Shown here: positions 26,177 through 34,706 of the stretch, piece after piece
How the letters are laid out: the number at the start of each line of letters is the position of its first letter
Position numbering within the stretch: the first letter of the stretch is position 1
Assembly: GCF_022436485.1 (NCBI RefSeq)
Contig: NZ_JAKUDO010000001.1
Span: 2,418,001 to 2,482,000, forward strand
From: Agrococcus sp. ARC_14
GTDB taxonomy: Bacteria > Actinomycetota > Actinomycetes > Actinomycetales > Microbacteriaceae
Direction of reading: 5' to 3'
DNA: 64,000 bases
Translations under genes and position numbers: made by a program
The notes under the pieces: model-generated
Told to the model about the DNA's origin: nothing
Database searches by the model: none
The model's input: the letters and a program-made list of their open reading frames with translations, nothing else

Positions 26177-27400
26177 TCACGCGGAGCGGTCGCGCACGCG
26201 GGTGGCCAGCACGGCCGCGACGACGAGCGCCGCGATCACCGGCAGCATCGCGACGTTGAGCCCCGCGTAGCCGAACAGACCCAGCACGGGCCCTGCCAGC
26301 GCGCCGGCAGCGGCACCGGCGAGCCCCATGATGAGGTCGCTGCGCCCCTGCAGCGCGGGCCGCAGGTCAGCGGGCACCGCGCCGGCGACGAGCGTGGAGC
26401 CTGCGACGGTCGTGGCGCTCCAGCCGAGGCCGAGCAGCGCGAGCGGGATCGGCGCGAGGTGCGAGTCGACCACGACACCGGTGAGCACGGCGGCGCAGAG
26501 CAGCGCCGCTCCCCCGATGGCGACGCTGCGCCCGCCGAAGCGGTCGGTGAGCCAGCCGAACACGGGTGAGAGTGCGTACATGCCGGCGGTGTGCGCGCTC
26601 ATCGTGAGCCCGATCATCGTCAGGCCGTGGCCGTGGTGGCCCAGGTGCACGGGCGTGAGCGCCATCACGCCGACCATCACCGCCTGACCGCAGGCGATCG
26701 TGATCACCGCAGCGAGCGCGCGCGGGTGCTGGCGCAGTCGCAGCCGCGGGATGACGCGCTCGGTCGCCTCCAGCAGGCCGCGCGCGGTCAGCAGCGGATC
26801 GGGCCGCAGGCCCAGCCACAGCAGCACGGCGGCGACGAGCAGCGACGCCGCCGAGATCAGGTAGGCACCCACCAGGTGCGGCAGCCCCATGGCCGTGCCG
26901 AGCGCGTCGCCCGCGGGAATGAGGTTCGGGCCGACGATGACGCCGATCGTCGTCATCCACACGACGAGCGAGAGGTCGCGGCCGCGACGCTGCGGCGATG
27001 AGAGATCGGTGGCCGCGAAGCGCGACTGCAGGTTGATGGCAGTGCTGGCGCCGAGGATCGCGAAGCCCGGCAGCACGATCCACGCGCTGTTCAGCGAGCC
27101 GCCCAGCGCGAGCGTCAGGGCACCGACCAGCGCGATGAGCGCACCGGTCGAGAGCGACACGCGGCGACCGCGGCGGTCGGCGAGCCGAGCGAGCGGCACC
27201 GCGAGCAGCGCCCCGCCGAGGGTGAGCATGGTCGCGGCCAGCCCGGCGAGCGCCGGATCGCCCGTCACCTGCTCGACGAGCAGCGAGCCGACGCCGAGCG
27301 CGACGCCGTTCGAGAGTCCGCCGAGCGCCTGCCCGGCGGAGAGCACGGTCAGGGTGCGGCGCTGGACCGCGCGCACCGCGACGGAGGGCGCCGTGGTCAC
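26177..27400 (-). CDS. Major facilitator superfamily transporter
   Basis: 407 residues with 12 predicted membrane helices and the MFS loop motif LARLADRRGRR between helices 2 and 3; a weaker copy, GWLTDRFGGR, lies in the second half. This layout fits a proton-driven drug or metabolite exporter; the substrate cannot be read. It begins 37 bases after ispG on the same strand and may be cotranscribed with it. Confidence 0.85.
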   Translation of the reverse strand: MTTAPSVAVRAVQRRTLTVLSAGQALGGLSNGVALGVGSLLVEQVTGDPALAGLAATMLTLGGALLAVPLARLADRRGRRVSLSTGALIALVGALTLALGGSLNSAWIVLPGFAILGASTAINLQSRFAATDLSSPQRRGRDLSLVVWMTTIGVIVGPNLIPAGDALGTAMGLPHLVGAYLISAASLLVAAVLLWLGLRPDPLLTARGLLEATERVIPRLRLRQHPRALAAVITIACGQAVMVGVMALTPVHLGHHGHGLTMIGLTMSAHTAGMYALSPVFGWLTDRFGGRSVAIGGAALLCAAVLTGVVVDSHLAPIPLALLGLGWSATTVAGSTLVAGAVPADLRPALQGRSDLIMGLAGAAAGALAGPVLGLFGYAGLNVAMLPVIAALVVAAVLATRVRDRSA

Positions 27401-27437
27401 GAGCGCATCATCGGGCTCTGGTCGGCGCCTCGGCCGG

Positions 27438-28580
27438 TCAGGCCGTGACGACCTCTGCCTCGCCGGCGGGGAGGTTCTCCTCGTCGGCGATGCGACGAGC
27501 CTCCTCGATGAGCGTGGCGACGATGTCGGCCTCCGGCACGGTCTTGACGACCTCGCCCTTGATGAAGATCTGCCCCTTGCCGTTGCCCGAGGCGACCCCG
27601 AGGTCGGCCTCGCGCGCCTCGCCGGGCCCGTTGACGACGCATCCCATGACCGCGACCCGCAGCGGCACCTGCACGTCCTTGAGGCCCTCGGTCACCGCAT
27701 CCGCCAACGAGTAGACGTCGACCTGCGCGCGGCCGCAGGACGGGCAGGAGACGATCTCGAGCTTGCGCTCGCGCAGGTTCAGCGACTGCAGGATCTGCAT
27801 GCCGACCTTGATCTCCTCGACCGGCGGGGCCGAGAGCGAGACGCGGATGGTGTCGCCGATGCCCTCGGAGAGCAGGATGCCGAACGCCGTCGCCGACTTG
27901 ATCGTGCCCTGGAAGGCGGGGCCTGCCTCGGTGACGCCGAGGTGCAGCGGCCAGTCTCCGCGCTCGGCGAGCATCCGGTAGGTCTTCACCATCACGACCG
28001 GGTCGTTGTGCTTCACCGAGATCTTGAAGTCGTGGAAGTCGTGCTCCTCGAACAGGCTCGCCTCCCAGACGGCCGACTCGACGAGGGCCTCCGGCGTGGC
28101 CTTGCCGTACTTCTCGAGCAGGCGGGGGTCGAGGCTGCCGGCGTTGACGCCGATGCGCAGGGACGTGCCCGCGGCCTGGGCGGCCTTCGCGATCGCGCCC
28201 ACCTGGTCGTCGAACTTGCGGATGTTGCCGGGGTTGACGCGCACGGCGGCGCAGCCGGCGTCGATCGCCGCGAAGACGTACTTCGGCTGGAAGTGGATGT
28301 CGGCGATCACCGGGATCTGGCTCTTCTGGGCGATGATGTGCAGCACATCGGCGTCGTCCTGGGTCGGCACGGCGACGCGCACGATGTCGCAGCCGGTGGC
28401 CGTGAGCTCTGCGATCTGCTGGAGCGTCGCGTTGATGTCGGTCGTCTTCGTCGTGGTCATCGACTGCACGGAGACCGGTGCGTCGCCGCCGACGAGCACC
28501 TTGCCGACCTTGATCTGCCTGCTCTTGCGACGGGGCGCGAGCGTGAGCGGCTCGGGCTTGCCGAGATTGATGGCTGCCAT
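27438..28580 (-). CDS. ispG: (E)-4-hydroxy-3-methylbut-2-enyl-diphosphate synthase
   Basis: IspG reduces MEcPP to HMBPP in the methylerythritol phosphate (MEP) isoprenoid pathway, using a [4Fe-4S] cluster. The 380-residue protein shows VSVQSMTTT near the start, the TIM-barrel body, and the cluster-binding SCPSCGR and [11 protein letters not shown] motifs. It shares the window with dxr, another step of the same pathway. Transcription is probably leaderless from TAGGCT 7 bases before the ATG. Confidence 0.95.
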   Translation of the reverse strand: MAAINLGKPEPLTLAPRRKSRQIKVGKVLVGGDAPVSVQSMTTTKTTDINATLQQIAELTATGCDIVRVAVPTQDDADVLHIIAQKSQIPVIADIHFQPKYVFAAIDAGCAAVRVNPGNIRKFDDQVGAIAKAAQAAGTSLRIGVNAGSLDPRLLEKYGKATPEALVESAVWEASLFEEHDFHDFKISVKHNDPVVMVKTYRMLAERGDWPLHLGVTEAGPAFQGTIKSATAFGILLSEGIGDTIRVSLSAPPVEEIKVGMQILQSLNLRERKLEIVSCPSCGRAQVDVYSLADAVTEGLKDVQVPLRVAVMGCVVNGPGEAREADLGVASGNGKGQIFIKGEVVKTVPEADIVATLIEEARRIADEENLPAGEAEVVTA

Positions 28581-28587
28581 GGGTGCC

Positions 28588-28593
28588 AGCCTA
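28588..28593 (-). promoter_or_regulatory. -10 box for leaderless ispG mRNA
   Basis: TAGGCT on the minus strand, 7 bases from the ATG at 28580. Confidence 0.55.
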
Positions 28594-28627
28594 CTTGGCG
28601 CTGCTGCTCGGGGGTGTTCGCCGATGG

Positions 28628-28633
28628 CAGACT
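28628..28633 (+). promoter_or_regulatory. Probable -10 box for the RNase H gene
   Basis: CAGACT, 6 bases before the GTG at 28640. It differs from TANNNT at the first base but sits at the same distance as the other leaderless promoters. Confidence 0.35.
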
Positions 28634-28639
28634 CGTCGG

Positions 28640-29578
28640 GTGATCACCGCAGCGGCAGACGGCTCCTCCCTCGGCAACCCCGGCCCCACCGGCTGGGGCT
28701 GGTACATCGACGAGCAGCGCTGGGCGGCAGGCGGGCAGCGACTGGGCACCAACAACATCGGCGAGCTCACCGCCGTGCTCGATCTGCTGCAGCAGACCGC
28801 GGGCGTCGACGAGCTGCACATCCTCTGCGACAGCAAGTACGTGATCGACTCGATCACCAAGTGGATGCCCGGCTGGAAGCGGAAGGGCTGGAAGAAAGCC
28901 GACGGCAAGCCGGTCATGAACCGCGAGCTCATGGAGGAGCTCGACGGGCTCATGTCGGCGCGCAGGGCGGCGGGCGGCGTCGTGCGGTTCGAGTGGGTGA
29001 AGGGGCACGCGGGCCACGCGCTGAACGAGGCTGCCGATCGGCTCGCGAATGGGGCCGCGACCGCCTACCAGCAGGGCAAGGTGCCGGATGCGGGGCCCGG
29101 GTTCGGTGGGGTCACACCGACGCCGGTCGAGGCCCCGCCGGTCGCAGCACCGCCGGTTGAGGCACCGCAGGTCGATGCACCTCAGGTCGATGCACCACAG
29201 GTCGATGTCGACCTCTTCGACGGCTTCGACTTCCTCGCGGATCAGCCTGCCGAGGCCGAGGTCGTGCGGCTCGAGCGCTCGCTGCTGACCGACGAGGTGC
29301 GCGCTGACCCCGCCTCGGTCGCGGCGCTGCTGCACCCCGAATGGGAGGAGATCGGGGCCTCAGGCCGACGCTGGAGCCGCGACGAGCTGCTGGCCGAGAT
29401 CGCGCCGCTGCCGGAGCGGGTGGAGCTCGAGCTGCTCGCGACGCACGAGCTCGCCGATGACACGCTGCTCATCGTCTGGCGCTCGGTCGGCGCGGGGCCG
29501 GCGCTGCGCTCGTCGTTGTGGGTGCGTGTCGGCGGTCGGTGGAGGCAGCGCTTCCACCAGGGGACGGCAGAAGCCTGA
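28640..29578 (+). CDS. rnhA: RNase HI fused to a DUF4440/SnoaL-like domain
   Basis: 312 residues. The N-terminal 140 form an RNase HI domain, which cuts the RNA strand of RNA:DNA hybrids; the four acidic catalytic residues are present (Asp7, Glu42, Asp64, Asp133), as is [15 protein letters not shown] Pro/Val-rich linker holds repeated APQVD units. The last about 120 residues look like a DUF4440 (NTF2-fold) domain with [19 protein letters not shown]. This fusion is not the standard E. coli layout. The GTG at 28640 gives the usual RNase HI N terminus ([13 protein letters not shown]). Confidence 0.88.
   Translation: MITAAADGSSLGNPGPTGWGWYIDEQRWAAGGQRLGTNNIGELTAVLDLLQQTAGVDELHILCDSKYVIDSITKWMPGWKRKGWKKADGKPVMNRELMEELDGLMSARRAAGGVVRFEWVKGHAGHALNEAADRLANGAATAYQQGKVPDAGPGFGGVTPTPVEAPPVAAPPVEAPQVDAPQVDAPQVDVDLFDGFDFLADQPAEAEVVRLERSLLTDEVRADPASVAALLHPEWEEIGASGRRWSRDELLAEIAPLPERVELELLATHELADDTLLIVWRSVGAGPALRSSLWVRVGGRWRQRFHQGTAEA
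29155..29207 (+). repeat. In-frame short tandem repeat in the RNase H linker
   Basis: About three copies of a 15-base unit encoding APQVD/VDAPQ, preceded by two degenerate EAPPV units. Likely a flexible spacer that can change length by slippage. Confidence 0.55.
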
Positions 29579-29585
29579 AGGCGCG

Positions 29586-29630
29586 AGGCTTCGACACGCC
29601 GTGCCTTCGTCGCGGCAGCTCAGCCAGCAG
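29586..29630. other. Degenerate repeat remnant between convergent genes
   Basis: The gap between the RNase H and rip stops holds GCTTCGACACG and CTCAGCCAGCAG, pieces resembling palindromic intergenic repeats common in this family. No perfect palindrome remains. Confidence 0.25.
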
Positions 29631-29636
29631 GAACGA

Positions 29637-30965
29637 CTACCCGCCGAACAGGCTGATCGGCTTCACGATGTCGGCATAGATGAGCAGCGCGCTCATGACG
29701 CCGAGCACCGCGGTCACCACGAGCGTGACCGGCACCCACTTGGCGGTGTCGAGCGGGGTCGCGACCTTGCCGCGCAGCTTCGCCCAGCCGCGGCGCACCG
29801 CATCGACGAGGGCGCCGAGCACATGACCGCCGTCGAGCGGCATGAGCGGGATGAGGTTGAACACGAACAGCGCCACGTTGAGGCTCGCCATCAGCTGCAG
29901 CATGGCGCTGATGCGCTCGAGCACCGGCACCTGGTCGAGCGCGGCGATCTCGCCCGCCATCCGGCCGACGCCGACGACCGACATCGGGCCGTTCGGGTCG
30001 CGCTCCCCCGGGCCGAACGCGGCTTCCGCCACGTCGACGAGGCGCTGCGGCAGGTTGATGATGAGCTCGCCGACCCGCAGCACGTTGTCGCCGACAGCCG
30101 GCAGCACCGACGTCACCGGCTGCTGCTCGATGACGTACTGCGGGCCGACCCCGACGAATCCGATCGTCTCGGTGACAGGCTCGCCGCCCGCCTCGATCAT
30201 CTGCCCGGTGTCGTCGAAGACGTAGCGCTCGCTCTCGAGCGGCGTCACCTGCACGGTGCGCTGCTCGCCGTCGCGCTCCACGACGAACGGCACCTGCTGC
30301 CCGGCGAGCTCACGGATGGCGGCCTGGATCTCGGTCCACTCGCCGATCGGCTGCCCGGCGATCGACACGATGGTGTCGCCGGGCTCGATGCCCGCCTCTG
30401 CTGCCGGCGCGAGCGGGTCGGTGGCCTCGCACTCGGTGCGGTCGTCGGATGCGGCGATGACGCACTCCGAGACGCTCGCGATCGTGGTCGATGGCACGGC
30501 GATGCCGAATCCGCACAGCACGACGCCGTAGAGCACGACGGCGATCACGAGGTTCATGAACGGCCCGCCGAGCATGATGACGATGCGCTTCCAGAAGGCG
30601 AGCCGCCAGAACGCCCGCTCCTCCTCGCCCTCGTGGATCGTGTCTGCGCTCGAGTCGCGCGCATCCTGCACGAGCGTGTCGAGGAAGCCCGTGGACGCAT
30701 CCCTCGACTCCCCGCCGGGCTTCAATGGCGGGAACATGCCCGACATGGAGATGTAGCCGCCGAGCGGGATCCACTTCATGCCGTACTCGGTCTCGCCCTT
30801 GCGGAACGAGAAGATCGTCGGCCCGAAGCCGATCATCCACTGGCCGACGCGCACGCCGAAGAGCTTCGCGGGCCACAGGTGCCCGAGCTCGTGCAGGCCG
30901 ATCGAGACGGCCAGGCCGACGACGACGACGAGCACGCCCACGATGTAGAGGAGGACGGCTTCCAT
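29637..30965 (-). CDS. rip: Site-2 protease family intramembrane zinc metalloprotease
   Basis: M50 proteases cut transmembrane anti-sigma factors and similar proteins inside the membrane. The 442-residue protein has HELGH at residues 25-29 in the first helix, a periplasmic PDZ domain (about 175-255, containing GIEPGDTIVSIAGQPIGEW) and LMPLDGGHV with the third zinc ligand in a later helix, followed by a final helix. It lies between dxr and ispG as Rip/RseP does in many actinobacteria, though two rightward genes now separate the three. A TAGCCT box is 9 bases upstream. Confidence 0.93.
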   Translation of the reverse strand: MEAVLLYIVGVLVVVVGLAVSIGLHELGHLWPAKLFGVRVGQWMIGFGPTIFSFRKGETEYGMKWIPLGGYISMSGMFPPLKPGGESRDASTGFLDTLVQDARDSSADTIHEGEEERAFWRLAFWKRIVIMLGGPFMNLVIAVVLYGVVLCGFGIAVPSTTIASVSECVIAASDDRTECEATDPLAPAAEAGIEPGDTIVSIAGQPIGEWTEIQAAIRELAGQQVPFVVERDGEQRTVQVTPLESERYVFDDTGQMIEAGGEPVTETIGFVGVGPQYVIEQQPVTSVLPAVGDNVLRVGELIINLPQRLVDVAEAAFGPGERDPNGPMSVVGVGRMAGEIAALDQVPVLERISAMLQLMASLNVALFVFNLIPLMPLDGGHVLGALVDAVRRGWAKLRGKVATPLDTAKWVPVTLVVTAVLGVMSALLIYADIVKPISLFGG

Positions 30966-30974
30966 CAGCGGTCA

Positions 30975-30980
30975 AGGCTA
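30975..30980 (-). promoter_or_regulatory. -10 box for rip
   Basis: TAGCCT on the minus strand, 9 bases before the ATG at 30965, giving a leader of at most a few bases. Confidence 0.5.
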
Positions 30981-31017
30981 GCCCCATCTGCCCTGCACTC
31001 CTCATAGGGAGCGTGCT

Positions 31018-31023
31018 TACGCT
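31018..31023 (+). promoter_or_regulatory. -10 box for the lysozyme-like gene
   Basis: TACGCT, 7 bases before the ATG at 31031; predicts a leaderless mRNA. It is divergent from the rip promoter. Confidence 0.5.
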
Positions 31024-31030
31024 GACGCCC

Positions 31031-31636
31031 ATGGCCGCTCACCCGAGATCGCAGCACGCCGTCGCCGAGCGCGTGCCGCGTGCCGCCTCCGACGGCCGCA
31101 CGATCGTGCTCGGCGTGCTCGGGCTGCTGCTGGTGGTGGTGCTCGTCTGGATCGTCTCGCGACCGGAGCCCGATCCGGTGGCGCAGACGGCCCATGTCGA
31201 GGGCGAGCTGCCTCGCTCGGTGGGCAGCTGGAGCGGGCAGCAGCTCGCGAACGCCGCGATCGTCATCCAGGCGGGCCGCGACCTCGGCCTCTCGGAGCGC
31301 GACGTGCGCATCGGCGTCATGACCGCGATGGGCGAGTCGAGCCTGCGGGTCGTCGATCACGGCGACGACGCGGGGCCCGACTCGCGCGGGCTGTTCCAGC
31401 AGCGCACCGGTTGGGGGGCCTATGAGGTCCGCATGGATGCGTACGGCTCGGCCGTGCTCTTCTACCGGGCGCTCGATCGGCTCGACGGCCGCGACGAGCT
31501 CGCCCCGACCAGGGTCGCGCACGCGGTGCAGATCAACCGGGACCCCGATCACTATGCGCGATGGTGGGAGGACGCGGGCGCGGTGGTGGAGGCTGTCGAT
31601 GCGGCCGGTGTCGAAGTGGTCGTCACACCACGCTGA
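31031..31636 (+). CDS. Membrane-anchored lysozyme/transglycosylase-like protein
   Basis: 201 residues: a basic start, one membrane helix or uncleaved signal (about residues 24-42), then an exported domain. GVMTAMGESSLRVV and DSRGLFQQRTGWG resemble the catalytic Glu region and the G-L-F-Q-Q motif of actinobacterial lytic transglycosylase-like domains, so peptidoglycan cleavage or binding is likely. The domain is short and no wall-binding module is seen. It sits alone between rip and dxr on the opposite strand. Confidence 0.72.
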   Translation: MAAHPRSQHAVAERVPRAASDGRTIVLGVLGLLLVVVLVWIVSRPEPDPVAQTAHVEGELPRSVGSWSGQQLANAAIVIQAGRDLGLSERDVRIGVMTAMGESSLRVVDHGDDAGPDSRGLFQQRTGWGAYEVRMDAYGSAVLFYRALDRLDGRDELAPTRVAHAVQINRDPDHYARWWEDAGAVVEAVDAAGVEVVVTPR

Positions 31637-31666
31637 TCGAGGAGCGCGCAGCGCGTATCGAGGTCA
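31636..31666. repeat. REP-like palindromic element, copy 3
   Basis: ATCGAGGAGCGC - GCA - GCGCGTATCGAGG palindrome, beginning at the stop codon of the lysozyme-like gene. It is in inverse orientation to copy 4, 14 bases away; the pair forms a BIME-like structure between converging genes. Confidence 0.7.
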
Positions 31667-31679
31667 CGCGGGTCGCCAT

Positions 31680-31712
31680 CTCGATACGGCGCCTGCGGCG
31701 CCTCCTCGATGA
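31680..31712. repeat. REP-like palindromic element, copy 4
   Basis: CTCGATACGGCGCC - TGC - GGCGCCTCCTCGAT; its reverse complement matches copy 3 with few changes. It lies 16 bases from the dxr stop and may end transcription from both sides. Confidence 0.7.
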
Positions 31713-31727
31713 CCGAGATGCGGGCCG

Positions 31728-32816
31728 CTAGCGGTTCACGCCGGCCGCCTCGTCGGCGACGCGACGCGCCCAGCGCTCGGCGTCGAGCACGCGCTCGAGC
31801 GTCAGCTCGCCGGGCTCATGCTGCTCGAGCACCCGCTCGATGGTCGGGATGATGTCGAGGTAGCCGATGTCGCCGCGGTGGAAGGCGTGCACCGCCTGCT
31901 CGTTGGCCGCGTTGAACACGGCCGGGTAGGTCGAGCCCGCCTGCCCGACGCGCTTCGCGAGCGCCACCGCCGGGAAGGCCTCGTCGTCGAGCGGCTCGAA
32001 GGTCCAGCTCGACGCAGTCGTCCAGTCGAGCGGCGCCCCGACGCCGGGGATGCGGTGCGGCCAGTCGAGGCCGAGCGAGAGCGGCAGGCGCATGTCGGGC
32101 GGCGAGGCCTGCGCGATCGTCGAGCCGTCGACGAACTCCACCATCGAGTGCACGATCGACTGCGGGTGCACCGTCACGTCGATCTGCTCGAACGGCACGT
32201 CGAAGAGCAGATGCGCCTCGATCACCTCGAGGCCCTTGTTCACGAGCGTCGCGGAGTTGGTGGTGACCATCGGGCCCATGTCCCACGTCGGATGGGCCAG
32301 CGCATCCGCCGGTGACACATCCGCCATCTGTTCGCGGCTCCAGCCGCGGAAGGGGCCGCCGGATGCGGTGAGCACGAGCCTGCGGATCTCGCCGTGGTCG
32401 CCGGATCGCAAGCACTGCGCGATGGCCGAGTGCTCGGAGTCGACCGGCACGATCTGGCCGGGCTGCGCACGCTGCATGACGAGATCGCCGCCGGCGATGA
32501 GCGACTCCTTGTTGGCGAGCGCGAGCGTGCGGCCGGCGTCGAGCGCCGCGAGCGTGGGCGCGAGCCCGACGGAGCCGGTGATGCCGTTGACCACCACGTC
32601 GGCCTCGACGGACTCGATCATCGTGACGGCCGCGTCGGCGCCGAGCGCGGCCTCGCCGCCGAACTCGGCCTGCTGCGCGTCGAGACCGGCGCGGTCGCGG
32701 CCGGCGACGAGCCCGACGACCTGGAAGCGGCCGGGGTTCGCGCGGATGACGTCGAGGGTCTGCGTGCCGACCGAGCCGGTCGAGCCGAGGATGATGACGC
32801 GGCGCGGCGCGCTCAC
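31728..32816 (-). CDS. dxr: 1-deoxy-D-xylulose-5-phosphate reductoisomerase
   Basis: Dxr makes MEP from DXP with NADPH, the committing step of the MEP isoprenoid pathway. The 362-residue protein has the NADPH motif [25 protein letters not shown], the metal-binding VDSEHSA and the flexible-loop [11 protein letters not shown] motif that covers the active site. The start is the GTG at 32816, whose GTGA overlaps the OsmC stop by four bases, so it is translationally coupled to the OsmC gene. A few in-frame codons upstream belong to shadow sequence. Confidence 0.95.
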   Translation of the reverse strand: MSAPRRVIILGSTGSVGTQTLDVIRANPGRFQVVGLVAGRDRAGLDAQQAEFGGEAALGADAAVTMIESVEADVVVNGITGSVGLAPTLAALDAGRTLALANKESLIAGGDLVMQRAQPGQIVPVDSEHSAIAQCLRSGDHGEIRRLVLTASGGPFRGWSREQMADVSPADALAHPTWDMGPMVTTNSATLVNKGLEVIEAHLLFDVPFEQIDVTVHPQSIVHSMVEFVDGSTIAQASPPDMRLPLSLGLDWPHRIPGVGAPLDWTTASSWTFEPLDDEAFPAVALAKRVGQAGSTYPAVFNAANEQAVHAFHRGDIGYLDIIPTIERVLEQHEPGELTLERVLDAERWARRVADEAAGVNR

Positions 32817-33313
32817 GCGTGGGCCTCGCCCTGCGCGACCGTCTCGCCGTCGACCACGATCGTGGGCGCGTGGAGCACAGGGAAGGCGACGGATGCGGCG
32901 ATGAAGCAGTCCTTGGACGCCTGCACGTGCGCGTCCAGCGCGTCTGCCGCCTGGGACGCATCCGTGATCGTCACCACCGGGTGCAGCACGGCCTCGGTGA
33001 AGCGGCCGCCGGTGCCTGCGGTCTCCATCGTGGCGGTGGCGGCATCGCGGTAGGCGGTGACGACGATGCCGCGGCTGACCGCCTGGTGCAGGTAGCTGAG
33101 CATGTGGCACTGCGCGAGCGCCGTCAGCAGCAGCAGCTCGGGGTTGTGGCGCGCGGCGTCGCCGCGGAACGTCTTGTCTGCCGAACCCAGGATGTCGGGC
33201 AGGCCCTCGATGCGCACGACGTGATCGCGCGTGTAGGAGCGATAGCTGCTGGTGCCCGCCTCACCCGCTCCGGTCCATTCGACTTCGACGGCGTACGCGT
33301 GCTGCATCGGCAT
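32813..33313 (-). CDS. OsmC family peroxidase-like protein
   Basis: 166 residues. OsmC/Ohr proteins are dimeric thiol peroxidases acting on organic hydroperoxides. The segment [16 protein letters not shown] holds one conserved Cys and [10 protein letters not shown] the second, the expected two-Cys pattern with residues between them. It could be a YhfA/OsmC-like member rather than Ohr. It is translated ahead of dxr with an overlapping stop/start. Transcription is probably leaderless. Confidence 0.88.
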   Translation of the reverse strand: MPMQHAYAVEVEWTGAGEAGTSSYRSYTRDHVVRIEGLPDILGSADKTFRGDAARHNPELLLLTALAQCHMLSYLHQAVSRGIVVTAYRDAATATMETAGTGGRFTEAVLHPVVTITDASQAADALDAHVQASKDCFIAASVAFPVLHAPTIVVDGETVAQGEAHA

Positions 33314-33319
33314 GCGGCC

Positions 33320-33325
33320 AGCCTA
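33320..33325 (-). promoter_or_regulatory. -10 box for the OsmC-dxr transcript
   Basis: TAGGCT on the minus strand, 6 bases before the ATG at 33313. Confidence 0.55.
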
Positions 33326-33359
33326 GGCCTCCGGCTGTCGAGGAGCACGGTGCCCGGCG

Positions 33360-33365
33360 TAGGAT
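33360..33365 (+). promoter_or_regulatory. -10 box for the gabT-ald transcript
   Basis: TAGGAT, 6 bases before the ATG at 33372; leaderless transcript expected. Confidence 0.55.
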
Positions 33366-33371
33366 TCCAGC

Positions 33372-34706
33372 ATGACTGACACCGCTGCCCCCGCCGTCTC
33401 CCGCTCGATCGTCACCGAGATCCCCGGTCCGAACTCGCGAGCGCTCCTCGAGCGCAAGGCGCAGGCGGTGCCGCAGGGCATCCCGAGCCAGCTGCCGGTC
33501 TTCATCGCCGAGGCGCACGACGCGATCATCACCGACGTGGACGGCAATCGCTTCATCGACCTCGGCTGCGGCATCGGCGTCACCACCGTCGGCCACACGA
33601 ACGACGCGGTCGTCGCGGCCGTGCGCGAGCAGGTCGGCAAGCTCACCCACTCGCTGTTCGGCACGACGCCGTACGAGCCCTACGTGCGCGTCGCCGAGTA
33701 CCTCCAGCAGCACACGCCCGGCGACCACCACAAGAAGTCGTTCTTCGTGAACTCCGGCTCAGAGGCCGTCGAGAACGGCGTGAAGATCGCCCGCAAGTTC
33801 ACGGGCCGCCGCGCGGTGGCCGTCGTCGAGCACGGCTACCACGGCCGCACCAACCTGACGATGACCATGAACTACAAGCCGGCGCCGTACGCGACCGGCA
33901 TGGGACCGCTGGCGTCCGACGTCTTCCACGCACCGGGCTCCTACCCGCTGCAGGACGGCCTGAACGGCGCAGAGGCCGCAGAGCGCACCCAGTACTACCT
34001 CGAGAAGCACGTCGGGGTCGAGGACCTCTCGTGCCTCGTGATCGAGCCCATCCAGGGTGAGGGCGGCTTCATCGTGCCCGCCGACGGCTACCTGCCGGCG
34101 ATGCAGGAGTGGTGCACCGCCAACGGCGTCGTCATGGTCGCCGACGAGGTGCAGTCGGGCATCTGCCGCACCGGCAAGACCTTCGCCTCCGAGCACTTCG
34201 GCTGGGTGCCAGACATGGTGCTCTCTGCGAAGGGCATCGCCGGCGGCCTGCCGCTCGCGGGCGTCACGGCGCGCGCCGAGATCATGGACTCCGTGCACGT
34301 GGGCGGCATCGGCGGCACCTTCGGCGGCAACCCCGTCGCCTGCGCCGCGGCGGTCGCCGTCTTCGAGCAGATCGAGGCGGCAGACCTGAACGGCGAGGCG
34401 CAGCGCATCGAGCGCGTCCTGCGCCCGCTGCTCGACGAGCTCGCCGAGCAGCACCCGGAGATCATCGAGGTGCGCGGCAAGGGCGCGATGCTCGCGATCG
34501 AGTTCATCGACCCCGAGACCGGCGCTCCGATCCCGACCGCTCCGATCTCCGCGGCGGCCGGCAACGACGGCGTGCTCGTGCTGACGGCAGGCACCGACTA
34601 CAACGTGCTGCGCTTCCTGCCGAGCCTGCAGATCACGGATGACCAGATCCGTGAGGCGATCGAGGTCATCGGCCGCGCGATCGAGTCGGTGAAGAGCGCG
34701 GCCTGA
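33372..34706 (+). CDS. gabT: 4-aminobutyrate aminotransferase
   Basis: A class III PLP aminotransferase of 444 residues, likely moving the amino group of GABA to 2-oxoglutarate to give succinate semialdehyde. The sequence shows NSGSEAVENGVKIAR, VEHGYHGRTNLTM, the PLP-Asp in VMVADEVQSGICRTGK and the PLP-Lys in SAKGIAGGLPLAGV. Close relatives act on other omega-amino acids, so the exact substrate is inferred. Its TGA shares a base with the ald ATG. No succinate semialdehyde dehydrogenase gene follows. Confidence 0.9.
   Translation: MTDTAAPAVSRSIVTEIPGPNSRALLERKAQAVPQGIPSQLPVFIAEAHDAIITDVDGNRFIDLGCGIGVTTVGHTNDAVVAAVREQVGKLTHSLFGTTPYEPYVRVAEYLQQHTPGDHHKKSFFVNSGSEAVENGVKIARKFTGRRAVAVVEHGYHGRTNLTMTMNYKPAPYATGMGPLASDVFHAPGSYPLQDGLNGAEAAERTQYYLEKHVGVEDLSCLVIEPIQGEGGFIVPADGYLPAMQEWCTANGVVMVADEVQSGICRTGKTFASEHFGWVPDMVLSAKGIAGGLPLAGVTARAEIMDSVHVGGIGGTFGGNPVACAAAVAVFEQIEAADLNGEAQRIERVLRPLLDELAEQHPEIIEVRGKGAMLAIEFIDPETGAPIPTAPISAAAGNDGVLVLTAGTDYNVLRFLPSLQITDDQIREAIEVIGRAIESVKSAA

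Noticed and set aside
29155..29207. The APQVD repeat as a phage tail or adhesin repeat
   Set aside because: It is a short in-frame linker between two globular domains of an RNase H fusion.
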